64,000 bases of DNA from NCBI GenBank assembly GCA_024867545.1, contig JANFNE010000069.1:174286-238285 (forward strand), in the 5' to 3' direction. The notes beneath the pieces were generated by a model. The model saw only the letters and a program-made list of their open reading frames with translations, was not told the DNA's origin and made no database searches. Of this stretch, positions 9,660 to 20,870 are shown one piece after another (the first letter of the stretch is position 1; each line of letters opens with the position of its first letter). Both the position numbers and the translations under genes were made by a program. This DNA comes from Phytopythium helicoides (lineage: Eukaryota > Oomycota > Peronosporomycetes > Pythiales > Pythiaceae).

Positions 9660-12515
9660 ATGGCGGCGGACGCTGCAAAGGCCTCTGCGGGCTCGGCCTC
9701 GGCGCTGCGTGTGGCCGCCGCCGCCTTCTTCCGCGTCGAGTGCGACCACGCGCAGCTCTTCCAGCCAGAGTACAAGCGGTGCGTAGCGTCCCCAGACGTC
9801 CCTCACCCGCACACACCTCGCTGACGCGTCCACATGCATCATCCACACACCGTGCGGACGCGAACGCGCTTTGCCGGATCTCCACGCCTCGCCGCCGCCA
9901 CCATGAACAACAGGAGCAACCGCACCAAGGGACTCAAGATCCTGCGATGCTTCCCGCACTGCTGTCCAGAGCACATCGACCGCAGCTACTGCGGCACATC
10001 GCTCAGCGTCCGCGTCGAGATCGAGGACCGCGACGCCAAGAACGGAGCGGCTGCGTCCGCGTCGGCGTCCGGCGCCACCCCATCGACGGCCAACCCACAG
10101 GAAGAGACCCCCGCCGACCGCATCTCGCTCTTCGCGCGCTTCGAGGCTCTCCACGACGTGAGTCTGCGCGAGGGAGAGTGCGTCGAGGTGCACAAGCTGC
10201 AAGCCGCGGTGCAAACCGAAGCCAACCTCGAGGGTCAGTGGATCCCAGGGATACTCGACAAACCCTCGGGACTCGTCACCACGATCCGTCCTCCCGCTCC
10301 TGCGCCTGCCTCCTCGACGCACGATGTGGTATGGACTGCGTTGATACTTTGTTTATTTGTTTGTTTATTTGTTTGCGCTGCGACTCGGATCTAGACTAAC
10401 AAACCCGCTCTACTCTACCCACCATCGCAGAACAAGCCGCTCGTGTTCCACCTCAACTCCAAGGCCTTCTCCAGATGGTACTACGACTGGGAGAGCGGCG
10501 CCAACAAGGCACAGCGACTCATGAAGCACGTACTCAAGGCATACGTCATGGAGCGCTGCGCCGTCGACGCCGACGACAACTTCACACCCGCTACCAGCAA
10601 GGCTGCACGCACGCAGCTGTACCGAGTCATCGCCGTCATCTCGTCGCCAGAGTTCACCGTCATCTCGTATCGCCGCGCACCCTCGGACGCGAACGCGGGA
10701 GTCTTGAACCCGGCGCCGTCGACGCCCAGCACTTTACCGCCGCACTCTCACCACCACCATCAGAGTCTCCACCACCATCACAGCGCGATGGCTGCGTCGC
10801 GGTACTACCAGCAAGGACGAGACTACCAGAGTGAGTCGCCCTACTACGGACAAGTAGTACCCCAACGAGGCGTCGCCGACCAACGGCAATATTCGTGGGC
10901 GTCCGCGGCGAGAGAGGAGGGTCAGTCGCCTTTCAAGCGCATGCGAGGCCGCAAAGAGGAAGTCTATGGCGCAACTCCCCCGGAACAGAAAGCATGGGGT
11001 CCTCCCTCTGGTGCTCCTTCGAGCTACAGTGCACTCAGTGGTGGCTCTGTGACCGCTGCTGCTGCCGCCACGTCCAAGAACATGGCATTGCTGCTCTCTT
11101 TTCTGCAGTGGGCTCCACTCTCGGTGTATTCTCCGTTCGTGGAAGACTTGAATCAGCTGCTGCACCACAAACTCGTGAACATTGTTGGCGTTGGAGGCAG
11201 CTCTGCAGCGACGCCGAACGAAGAAGACAGCACTCGGATCCCGAATGTGCGCACGAACTGCTTCTCTCGAACCATTCTAGAGCAAGCTGCCAGAGGCAAC
11301 AGTAGCAGCAACAAAAGCAGCTCGACGTCTGCCTCTAGTGGTAGAGGGATCTCGTACGACATTGAGACTTTGCTGCGGGTGATCGCTCAGACGGCGCTGT
11401 GGTTGTTCTCGCGAGAGACCCGGATGTGGCTGCGGTCGTTCCTGGCACACCATTCGCCTGCGGTGCTCAACAAACGCAATCTGCGAGGCGCCTACTTCCT
11501 GTTCCTTCGCGAACTCGAGCAGCTTCTGAACGCTCAGGTCTTCAGCGCGACACCACTGGGGAGTCTCGACAATGCCGCAGAAGAAGTGATCGCCACCGTG
11601 TACTCGCTCGAGCGTTTCCACGACAAGCGTCCGAGTGTGCGGCGCATCTTGAGTGCGCAGGGTTTCTTCGGTTGGTCCATGTTTGTCGCTCAGATGCGAG
11701 AAGTGTTCATGAGTGGCGACCGAGGACGTAAGCGAAGTCGTGCGGCAGCGCGCGAGTCCTCTTCTGTGCCACCGGTGCCTTCGACCATCCCGCTGCTGGT
11801 GCAGTATCCACCTCAGTGCGTGTTGGAGGAGTGCTGGACTGGGGAGTGGGTACTCGAAGCCGACGAGGCATCCTGGCGACCGGCGATGGTAGTGCCGCCA
11901 GCTTCCCCGAGCGATACATCACTGTGGCGGGTGCTCTCGTTCATGATGCAGCTCTCGCGCGTCCAGGTTGTGCTGGGTATCCGCGACCGTCTCCTTTGTT
12001 TGAGGTCAACGGAAGGTATCGCAAGTCGTGCTGACAGTGCTCGGTTCATTTTGGACGGCCGTGACCGCGTGTTCCCGATTTTCATGGACGGCGTCTCGAC
12101 GTGTGCAAGTTGCTTAGGCGAGAGCGGCGACACAAGTAGCGACGGCGACTATATTGGCACTGTCCAAAGCGAGGGTGAGAACAGACTAGTTGTGTATCTT
12201 CAGCTTTTCCGTTGGTCCCTTGCCGACGGCGAGCGCTCGTACTACACTCGGCTGCGGCTCGAGTGTTGGCGAGATCAGCGACTGTACGTGAACGGCGAGG
12301 TGCTGGAGACCTCGATCCCGAGCGCGTTCACTACTGAAGAGCGCGCGGTGATGACCGAGATGCGGCTCCGAGGAAAGCGCAAGGCGATCGGGAAGGCGCA
12401 CGCAAGATATCTACGGACCGAGGCGGCGAATGCACCCACCAGTCCAGTAGGTGTAAACACGTCGTCGCCATGGCGGGAGCTCGGCAAGTTTCGTTTGAGC
12501 TACACCAAGGTGTAG
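9660..12515 (+). CDS. Unrecognised conserved protein, right-arm copy (872 aa)
   Basis: Three exons (9660-9778, 9914-10328, 10431-12515) join with introns of 135 and 102 bp. The first junction reads PEYK-R-SNRTKG without a frame break. The start MAADAAKASAGSASALRVAAAAFF is the first ATG in frame. I find no known domain. Visible features are a Cys-containing LKILRCFPHCCPEHIDRSYC segment, a His-rich patch, Ser/Ala-rich linkers and a long C-terminal region. Relative to the left copy, exon 3 differs at about a dozen residues, all between residues ~157 and ~325 of that exon, while the last ~365 residues are identical. The intact frame and mainly conservative changes suggest both copies are under constraint or are recently homogenised. 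Confidence 0.78.
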
Positions 12516-15500
12516 GAGAATGTCGTGTACAGACAGACATATAAGGTGTTTGCTAGGCTGCGCCGGGTGGATGAATGGTTGGATTGGTTGATGCATGTGA
12601 TAACCCAAATGAAGGAAATGAAAGGCACGCTTCACCCTTGTTACATTCTTCGATCGTGACAGCAAGAAGATTCGACTGGTCTGAGGATGAGATGAGGGAC
12701 GATTGACGGAAAACGGAACGTAATAGATATGGTTCGCGTCGGGAGCATCGCTTCGGTGCATGTAGTTGGACGCCGTGGCGGCTCGAGGTGCTGGCACAAG
12801 CATGGTTGGGGAATATGTAGTATCGAGCTGTCCTGGGTAAAGGGTGGAGTTGGGGCCAGCCATTTTTCAACTTCAACAGCTTATCGCTTCCGCGCAAGAA
12901 AACAAAAGAAGAGCTTCCCCGATGCAACATCAGTGCGTCAACACTAGCGTCCATGATAATTATCTTGGATCTTCTCCTGCAGGATCTTCTCCAGCACCCA
13001 CCCACCCGCACATCGCGACTTGAACGCTCGAGAAAGTCTTGGAGAGAGAACATCGATTTGGTTTTGGATCAAGCATTCGTTCTTGATCCCCACTCAATCC
13101 GTGACAGCATCATCCAGGACGGATTTTGCGCAGCTCATCGTGCACTTCGGGGGATGTAAGCGCGGACAATTCGTCTTCGTGTGAAATCGTCTTCTTCATG
13201 TAGTCAGTCGTGCTCACCTGCCAGTGAGCTGTATGAGCAGTAATACGCCGTCAGATGCGCCACGACATTCCCCTTCTGCTGGCGTTGGTGCTGTGTCAAA
13301 AGACTGCTGGAAACAAACAAAACCAAGTCCCGGAAAAGAGGAAAGTCTTCTAGCAAGGATTGTGCCTCATGAAGCACTTCTTCTTCTTCGTCATCAACAC
13401 AGCTTTTTGCAACGACCTTGGCGTTGTAGGGAGATCTTCCCGCACCACAAAACTTGATGAACTACACAGCACTGCGATTCTCCACACCGATATCAACGAG
13501 TCTGAAAGCTTCCGTCGCAACGTGAGGCGGGAACACTCGCGACTTGACAAATACTGGGGAGTCCTCCCTGGCAGCCATCCAAGTTTCTTCCAAGCCCGAT
13601 GCGCGCACTGACGTAGCCATCCTCCTTGATCACCCACCACCCGCGTCGTCCTCTCCCCAACACGCCAGCGTATCTTGAGCTCACCAACAAACAGACAGCC
13701 TCAGACGCTGGCAACGCTGGCATCTCCAAGATCACTTGCGCTCTCAAAGCGCCTCCCCCTCCGTCTACTCCTCGCAACGACGTCCCGTAGCCGCAGAAAT
13801 CAGTCCCACGAGCGCACGCACAGAAACATGGACACTTGAGCTACTGGCGTCCACCCGAGTCACTCGTTGCCTCCCACAGCACCTCCGCCCGTCATGGCGA
13901 CGCTCTTCCTCGCATACCTGGAGACGCTTGACCGAAGCTGCGGACACCGATGCGCGGCTCCATGTAGCCGCGAACGCGAGCGAATTCGTCTCCTCCTCTC
14001 CTCTTGCACAGAGGATCCCGTGTATATATCACTCGTATAGTTGCATGGTATACCGCCGCATGGCGACTGCGTGCTCTGCCGAGCGCGTTCTGATGCCATC
14101 CCGAGCGTTCGTGGGTCTTTGTGGGGAGTCGAGGACGCTCCTGGAGGTCGGGGAGCCCCCTCGAGCTGTCGGATCCATTAGCCGGCAATATGAGCAAGGT
14201 GTGGACAGGGGCATGCGAGACAATACAGAGCTTGTCGTCCGTCGGAGACCCAGCGGCGCCAACGACGGAGAGACTGCTTGCGAGCTCTCTCCAATGCTCG
14301 CGCTGTGAGTCTCGAGCTAGTGGACGTTGCCGTCGCGAGGTCCGAAGTTACACACAAGCGCAGTGTCCACGCACTCCAAGTGGACAGCCCTGCGAACATC
14401 GAGAAGGACGAGCTAGCACGCGCATAAGGGACACAAGCCGGCGGTTTTGTGCGGCGTGTGATGCGAATCCTGGAGGGATTTGCTGCGGATTGGTTGATGC
14501 GCTGTCTTGGGCAAGACTCTCGGTAAGCTGGAGCTGTGCAAGTAAAGTGCGTAGGGGAACCTCGAGGTGTCCACTCTCATGGCGTGATCATAACGTGACC
14601 GACTTTGGCGCTTTCACCCTGAGCGGATGCAAGAGCAAGGTTTTGTGATTCATTCGAAGTGCATTGATCGCGGTTCGTGCGAATCCCCCAGTGCAAAGCC
14701 TACGATTTCCCGCATCAACTGTGTGGTGTTTTTTTTTGTGTCGAGATCCAACGATCCTGAACTCGCAGCAAGATTTGCGAGCACCAACACCTGAGTTTCT
14801 CAGCAGCAGCATTGAGAATCCCACTACGTTTAATCGACGACACCTAAATCAAGGGAAACAAACTCGGGGCTGCCAAAGCTTTCTCGGAGGTGGTGAAGAA
14901 GGTCATGGTAGGCAAGATCAGCATCGCCGAGATGGACAAGAAGAAAGACAACTACATGGATTGGGTCATTGTGGGGACTTACCGGAGGAAAGGTCTCGAA
15001 ACCCAGCCAGAGCGGACAGTTGTGCGCCATATACTCAGAACACATTCGACCTGTCTCGGACATCATTTGGAGAGAGCTCGACATGACACACTGCACGAAA
15101 TCGATGACTACCAAGCTCTCCCCAAACTGCTTCACAAAAGGCACTATGCGTCGGTCGCACTGCACGATGGACACCACTCTCGGCATTGGACTGGTAGTTC
15201 GGAGTTGTTTTGGATACGCTCAGTCGGCGTCACAGGATGACGCTCCAAGTACACGAAGCTGTGGCCATGACAAATACTCTGAGTTCCACCCATCAATGAC
15301 CGAATGTATCCATCTGAGGGAACAGCAACGTGTCGACCGCATTACATCTCGAATGAAACGTGGTTTCTCAGGGACACATCTATAATCGTCTCCTCAACCC
15401 TTCGCGTTCGAGAGGCAACTTTTGTCGAAGGTCTGATTGGATCACAAGTCACCAGTGGGGCTTGAGTGGTGTGCTGCCAAGTTCATTGGAAAGCTTAGCG

Positions 15501-15756
15501 CTCTTTCCAATGAATCATCCGCGACGAGACACCAGTTGTCATCCCAACGCAGCGAGGCAGCCTCTAATGGAACCCTTGATATGAACCGACGTGTCATCAA
15601 TGTGAGTTCTTAGCGAATCCTTTGGTGGACCAGTGGGTTGACCTTTTGCTTTAACTCCAGCCAGTGCCTGCGATATGCTGATATGACAACTCCAATTGTA
15701 TTGGGCTTCGGCTGATATCATCGACAAACTCGCTGGCATCACTAGTTGTCAGGTTT
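12516..15756. other. Arm DNA without supported gene (right)
   Basis: This mirrors 1056-4297. One frame at 14890-15240 encodes KVMVGKISIAEMDKKKDNYM, which looks protein-like, but it has no credible start and an adjacent frame takes over; the left copy has the same problem. I treat it as a possible decayed gene. Confidence 0.35.
15482..15514. repeat. Perfect 12-bp stem hairpin (right arm)
   Basis: This is the mirrored copy of the hairpin at 1306-1338, with identical arms. Confidence 0.6.
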
Positions 15757-16535
15757 CACGTCGCTCTTTTTGGAAGCTTTTGCCGCGATATCTTTTCGCT
15801 CAATGACTTCGACGCTAGTCAGTTAGCTTGTGTTTCGCACTTCGTTGCTGAGAAAGAATCCGTGAAGACGTCGAAGCGATGGGCCAGTTGTCGATCAGCA
15901 AGCCATAGCCTGACCAAGCACACTGCACGTACCAGTGCTTATAGACGAATTCCTATAAGCGAAGGGTGTGAGACCGATTTTGAACCCTTCATGCCCCCTC
16001 TTCGCGTCTTTGTCCCATCACAATGTCCGCCAATGTCGCCGCTCGTCTCGGTCATGCACCAGCCTGTCACCTTGGAAAAAGTGTCCGCGCCGAAGAATCT
16101 ATTCCCACGACTGATCCGCGTCCTATTTCACGCTGCCATGAGGACGTAAATATACCACGACTGGGGCTAACGATTGCCCATGATGCACTCACGATAACAT
16201 CTCTATCCTCATAGCCGCAGCGCGTCGACCTTACCGCGATAAACAATCGAAGAAGTCATACATTTTCCCCAATTTTGCAGCAGTCATGCATCCACGCTCC
16301 CATTTGCTGCGGGTCGCTTACCACGCACCCAGACGCCTCTAGCCCACTCAACCGTACACCTCCCACCAAGAAGATGCTTCTCCGCTTCGTCAAACTTCAT
16401 TTTCCCCGAAGCAGACATCATGATTTTGGGAAAAACATCCTCGTCCGTCCGTCACTCTTCCACCCCACTCCTCGTCACACAACAGGGGGAGCTCCTCGCC
16501 CATCGACTCATTTGCCAATCGACCAAGACGGCGCC
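15757..16535. other. Intergenic DNA before the GTPase gene
   Basis: No gene is supported. The stretch holds the direct-repeat copy at 15976-16091. An initiator-like TTCATTTTCCCC lies near 16396-16408, about 125 nt before the GTPase ATG, and could mark its transcription start; only half of the oomycete consensus is visible. Confidence 0.4.
15976..16091 (+). repeat. Degraded direct repeat, right copy
   Basis: Same-orientation partner of 867-965. It shares GCGTCTTTG, CTCGTCTCGGTCATGCACCA and AAAGTGTCC blocks. The two copies bracket the whole inverted-repeat locus. Confidence 0.55.
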
Positions 16536-17891
16536 ATGGAGCTGGTCATCGGGTGCGTGGGCAAGCCAAGCGCGGGCAAGTCGACGTTCTTCAACGCCGT
16601 GACGGATGGCAAGGCCAAGGTCGGCAACTTCCCGTTCACGACCATCGAGCCGAACGAGGGCGTGACCCACTACCTCACCACGTGTCCGTGTGCGTCGCAC
16701 GGCAAGACGGACGTCTGCAAGCCTCGCTACGGGAGGTGCGAGCACGGCGTGCGCCACGTGCCCGTCAAGCTGCTGGACGTCGCGGGACTCATTCCAGGAG
16801 CGTCTGAAGGCGCGGGACTTGGCAACAAGTTCCTCGACGATCTGCGCCACGCGCACGTGCTCATGCACATCATCGACGTGTCGGGCCGCACCAACGAGAA
16901 GGGAGAGGAGACGGTCGGCTACGACCCCATCAACGACGCCGACTGGCTCACCACCGAGATCCACCAGTGGGTGTTTAACAATCTCTGGAAGAGATGGCCA
17001 TCCATCGCCAGGAGACACGCGGCCACCAAGAGCTCGCTGCTCAACACGCTCGTCGGACAGCTCTCGGGCTACGGCGCCACGCCATCGCTCATTGGTACCG
17101 TGCTCGACCGACTCGGCGCGCGAGATCCATTCGATCTCACCACCTACACGGAGGCTGGTGTCCACAAGCTCGTCGAAGTCTTCCTCGACATCCGATTTCC
17201 GACCGTCCTCGTGCTCAATAAGGCCGACCAGGGCGAGGACACCGACAAGAACATTGAAAAGATCGCCGAAAAGTACGGTAGCGACCGCTGCTTCGTGTCG
17301 AGCGCTGCCGCCGAATGCTTCCTGCGTACCGCAGCCAAGCAGAACCTCATCCGCTACGAGCCCGGCTCCATGTTCTACTCAACTGCCGAGGACGACACGG
17401 ACGCTGACGCGAGTCTGCCCCCGCTCAAGCCGATCGAAAAGAAAATATCTAAGCGCCTGGAGCGTATTTCCGACATGGTGCTCTTCCGCTTCGGCAGTAC
17501 GGGCGTGCGTGCGGCCATCAATGCCGCAGTGGAACTCAGCAACACGGTGGTTGTGTATCCTGTCAAGTCTCTCAAAAACTTTTCGACCGATGCAAACAAC
17601 AAGGGTGTCTTCGGTGATGCTGTTATGGTGCGGAGGGGAACTACGGTGCGTGAGCTGGCGTACCGGGTTTCCCAGTTCATTGGTGCCAACTTTGCGTATG
17701 CCGAGGGCGAGGATGGTCGTCGTCTGGCAGAGGACGAACCCATCACGACGTCGAACATGATTGTCAAGTTCACGACGACAATCACGCCGTCGGCTGCACA
17801 GATGGCTGCTAGTGCATCCAGCGCTTCATCCAATGATGCACAAAAGAAGCCAGGAAAGAAAGGGAAGGCGAATGTGGTCGACGACGAGTGA
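16536..17891 (+). CDS. YchF/OBG-family GTPase with TGS domain (archaeal-like type)
   Basis: The 451-aa product starts at MELVIGCVGKPSAGKSTFF; the frame is open further upstream, but conservation begins here, so I chose this ATG. The P-loop (GKPSAGKS, residues ~8-15), switch II (DVAGLIPGASEGAGLG), NKAD and the SSAA element are all present, so it should bind guanine or adenine nucleotide. After the G domain comes an alpha-helical insert, and near the C-terminus a TGS-like domain (around VFGDAVMVRRGTTVRELAYR). YchF-type proteins associate with ribosomes, so a role in translation or ribosome function is the likely inference. The Cys-containing insert (CPCASHGKTDVCKPRYGRC) is typical of the archaeal-type subgroup rather than canonical OLA1. 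The C-terminus is a Lys-rich tail. Confidence 0.85.
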   Translation: MELVIGCVGKPSAGKSTFFNAVTDGKAKVGNFPFTTIEPNEGVTHYLTTCPCASHGKTDVCKPRYGRCEHGVRHVPVKLLDVAGLIPGASEGAGLGNKFLDDLRHAHVLMHIIDVSGRTNEKGEETVGYDPINDADWLTTEIHQWVFNNLWKRWPSIARRHAATKSSLLNTLVGQLSGYGATPSLIGTVLDRLGARDPFDLTTYTEAGVHKLVEVFLDIRFPTVLVLNKADQGEDTDKNIEKIAEKYGSDRCFVSSAAAECFLRTAAKQNLIRYEPGSMFYSTAEDDTDADASLPPLKPIEKKISKRLERISDMVLFRFGSTGVRAAINAAVELSNTVVVYPVKSLKNFSTDANNKGVFGDAVMVRRGTTVRELAYRVSQFIGANFAYAEGEDGRRLAEDEPITTSNMIVKFTTTITPSAAQMAASASSASSNDAQKKPGKKGKANVVDDE

Positions 17892-18006
17892 AGCGATACT
17901 AGAACACTTGCAGCTTCGATGGTTTAGAGGTCGGAAATAACACAATCAAACAAGACATCACTACCAGAGTCTTCCCTGACAACTCCAAATCAAAATGCAA
18001 GCTTCT

Positions 18007-20703
18007 TCAAGCTGTTTCCTGGCCAGATGCCGCCACAGCACAAGTAGTCTTAGCCTTGGCGATGGCCGACGAGGGTTCCACGCCGCTCGTCTGAGCCACC
18101 ACGCCGAAGCCTCCCGTCAGGAACATCCGGCCCACCCCAAGAGCCACCGAGTCCAGCGCCTGGTTGCTGATCACAGACCCCACCAGCGTCGCGTTCGGAG
18201 TGAAGATGTACACGCCCGTGTTCACCACCACGTACACGTTGCCGCTGTCGTCCGTCTTGATGCCGGTAGGGTACCCGCCTCTAGTATCTAGCTCCGGCAC
18301 AGCCGTGAAGTTGAAGAAGATGCTCGAGCTGTTGGCTGAACCATCCTCCGCCAGCGTGTACTCCTTCACGTACGCGTCCGTGGAACGCGAGTTGGTGATG
18401 TACATCTTGTCCTGACCAGGCGAGAACGCGATCTTGTTGGGTCGGCTCATATCGCAGTCCACGAGCTCGACGGACTGACCCGTGCCGTTGCGCAGCATGT
18501 ACACGCCGTTGAACGGGATCTCGCGCAGCGGAGAGTTGTCCAGGTCGTCCGAGTCGAGGTCAGAGGAGTTGGTGGCGAGACCAAAGGGACTGTCCGTGAA
18601 GTAGAGGATGCCCTTGTTGGAGTACTCGACGTACGTTGGCGAGTTCAACTTGCGACCGCGGTAGGTGCTGATGGCGTCGACCACCTGGCCCTGGCACGAG
18701 CCGCCGTTCTCGACGTACGAGAGCACACCGAGCGTACGGCCACCGGTGCGGGCCACGACGATCTTGTCGCTGTTGGGACTCACCGTCAGACCGGCACACC
18801 CCTTGTAGTACACGTCGTCACAACCCTCGGGGTGGTTCTGCAGTGAGCATCCGGTCTGGTAGGCCGAGACCGTGAGCGTCGTCGTCGTGGACGAACAGAG
18901 TCCGTCTCCGAGCACCTCGATGGTGGTAGTGGAGGTGGTGGTGTTGGACGTGACGACGGGAATGTCGTCGGCGCTCCACTTCCAGATGGCGTTACCAGCC
19001 ACATCACAGAACAGCACGTCGACAGACGTGGACGATGCTGTTGCAGATTTTCCTGAGGATGTTGACCAGTCCGCTGACCCAGATAGGAATCTTTTCAGCC
19101 TTTTGCTGACGGACGACTCAATGCCGTTGAGGATTGTTGGGGCTGTGTAGGTAGTGGTACCGCTGATGGTAGATGGATTATTTGAAGATTGGACAACTGC
19201 TTCGATGTTGTTGGTGTTGTCATCGAGTCCAGCAATGTTGCTGGCGATCGAGGAGTCATACACGTTGCTGAAGAACATGAGGCTGGAAGATACCTCAATT
19301 ATGCTGGAAGCTGATTTGATTGTGTAGAGAGTCGACGTTATCGAGCCCGATGTTGATGAGGTACTTTCACCTGTTGTAGATACTGCTGAAGTTGATGCTG
19401 CAGATGAGCTCGTTCCAGAAGCCGCAGCTCCTCCAGAGTCAGAAGAAGCTCCTGTTATTTCTGATGTCGTTCCAATCGTACTGGATGGGGCGCCTGGAAT
19501 TGCCGATGACGCCGAGCTTGAAGTTTCTGTCGAAACTGGTGCAACTTCGGTTTCTGTTGTGGTTGCTTGTGGTGCGTCATACGAAGTGGGACCGGTCATT
19601 GAGGCTGCCTCTGTTTCGGCGGTTGTGGCTGGCGTCGTTGTACTTGATGGTTCAGACTGCGCCGTCATGGAACCCGATGTTTCCGGTGGCGGTGTTCCCG
19701 AGGATGGCGTCCCAGACGACGACATACCAGTAATATATGCTCCTTGTGCAGCAGTGTCAATCGATGACGTATCCGAGACCGGTAATCCTGATGTTGGTGC
19801 ATCCTCAGCTGAAGATATACCGGTTGCAGACCCCGAAGACGGTGAGTTTGCGACTGCTGTGTTTCCTGTGCCGGGGGAGTCTGGAGCAGCTGATGTTTCG
19901 ATTTCGGAGGTACCAGGGGATGACGCTCCTGCTACAAGTGTGTCTGCACTAGTGGTTGTGCCAGTTCTGCTATCACTGCTTGCTTCGGCGGTGATCCCTG
20001 GCTTTGAGGAAGTCTCTGAATCTGTTGCTGGAACGTCGTTGTCCGTTATCGATGCTGTGCCTGATACCGAACTGGTAGTTGCCGTTGTCACTGTGGTGCT
20101 CGTTGAAGAAGTAGCACTCCCGGATAACGAGCTGTCCAGTGAATTAGCTGGTCCATCCGACCCCGACGAGGCATCTGCTGTAAAATTACTCGTAGATGAT
20201 TCTCCCGTTGTATCGGTCGTCTCGCTCGTTGTGCTCGTTGAACCGTTTAACGATTCACTATCGGATCCACTTGAACTCTCCAAGGCATCGCCCATTTGTG
20301 CTCGAGCCTTCGCTAAGATCTTTGGGAAAATGTGATGGAAGAAGTACTCGTACTGTTTGCTCCCTAAGTCGCTCCAGCCTGCAACCTCGTCGGGGAATAC
20401 TTGCTTGTATAGGTCGAACAGCATTTTCGCCTCTCGCTGCAAAGTCTCACCGTCAACTCCTCTCGCTATCCCACTCAGTTTTCGCACAGCGAAGTGTTCA
20501 AACTCAGCCACGGTAAGCTCAAGCCTGTGAGTTGATTCTTCCTTCTCAAATCGCGAGGCTATTCGCCACCACAGGGTTCCTTGCGACTTAGCTACAACAC
20601 TCGTCGGTACTACGTCTGCACCAAGAGCTTTACCCTCAGACAGCATGCGACGATCACTAATGAACACGAGTATTGTAAAAACCCAGAATGCTTCGAGCTT
20701 CAT
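18007..20703 (-). CDS. Secreted Ser/Thr-rich stalk protein with SMP-30-like propeller, paralog 1
   Basis: This 898-aa intronless gene starts at MKLEAFWVFTILVF, a hydrophobic signal-like segment with a less obvious cleavage site than its paralogs. A shared N-terminal module follows (EFEHFAVRKLSG, then LQREAKMLFDLYKQVFPDE). About 350 residues of Ser/Thr-rich stalk come next, here irregular and mixed with Pro, Glu and Asp. The C-terminal ~400 residues hold a conserved globular domain with NKIAFSPGQDKMYITNSRS and GYPTGIKTDDSGNVYVVV, resembling SMP-30/gluconolactonase beta-propellers. This fold assignment is an inference; NHL-type is the alternative. A basic site (SKRLKRF) precedes the propeller core. 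The 3' kilobase closely matches paralog 4, not the adjacent paralog 2. Likely extracellular or cell-wall associated; substrate unknown. Confidence 0.82.
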   Translation of the reverse strand: MKLEAFWVFTILVFISDRRMLSEGKALGADVVPTSVVAKSQGTLWWRIASRFEKEESTHRLELTVAEFEHFAVRKLSGIARGVDGETLQREAKMLFDLYKQVFPDEVAGWSDLGSKQYEYFFHHIFPKILAKARAQMGDALESSSGSDSESLNGSTSTTSETTDTTGESSTSNFTADASSGSDGPANSLDSSLSGSATSSTSTTVTTATTSSVSGTASITDNDVPATDSETSSKPGITAEASSDSRTGTTTSADTLVAGASSPGTSEIETSAAPDSPGTGNTAVANSPSSGSATGISSAEDAPTSGLPVSDTSSIDTAAQGAYITGMSSSGTPSSGTPPPETSGSMTAQSEPSSTTTPATTAETEAASMTGPTSYDAPQATTTETEVAPVSTETSSSASSAIPGAPSSTIGTTSEITGASSDSGGAAASGTSSSAASTSAVSTTGESTSSTSGSITSTLYTIKSASSIIEVSSSLMFFSNVYDSSIASNIAGLDDNTNNIEAVVQSSNNPSTISGTTTYTAPTILNGIESSVSKRLKRFLSGSADWSTSSGKSATASSTSVDVLFCDVAGNAIWKWSADDIPVVTSNTTTSTTTIEVLGDGLCSSTTTTLTVSAYQTGCSLQNHPEGCDDVYYKGCAGLTVSPNSDKIVVARTGGRTLGVLSYVENGGSCQGQVVDAISTYRGRKLNSPTYVEYSNKGILYFTDSPFGLATNSSDLDSDDLDNSPLREIPFNGVYMLRNGTGQSVELVDCDMSRPNKIAFSPGQDKMYITNSRSTDAYVKEYTLAEDGSANSSSIFFNFTAVPELDTRGGYPTGIKTDDSGNVYVVVNTGVYIFTPNATLVGSVISNQALDSVALGVGRMFLTGGFGVVAQTSGVEPSSAIAKAKTTCAVAASGQETA

Positions 20704-20870
20704 CTTCGGATCGAAGGCGAGCAGACGTCGTTGCACGTGAGGCGTGAGAGTCGAAACCCAAAGTGAGTCTTTTTCATGGAGACGAGTGGAGAAATTGTAT
20801 CTTCTGGAGCGTGACGTCAACTGGGTTCCTCACCCATTAGCTTCAACGGTCAAACGACTTCTCATCCAAA

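Larger units (their letters stand above)
9702..15756 (-). repeat. Right arm of the 6 kb inverted repeat
   Basis: This is the reverse complement of 1056-7111. With the 2590-bp unique centre the two arms form a nearly 14.7-kb interrupted palindrome. Homology starts abruptly inside exon 1 of the duplicated gene at about 9702 and ends near 15756, where the left arm has an 8-nt extra segment. The stretch 12516-15756 carries no supported gene and mirrors the left-arm DNA. Confidence 0.9.

Noticed and set aside
1056..15756. Inverted repeat as the ends of a large DNA transposon
   Set aside because: No transposase-like frame was recognised, no terminal dinucleotides or target-site duplication are evident at the outer ends, and the centre holds ordinary host genes. 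The outer direct repeat is too long and diverged for a target-site duplication.
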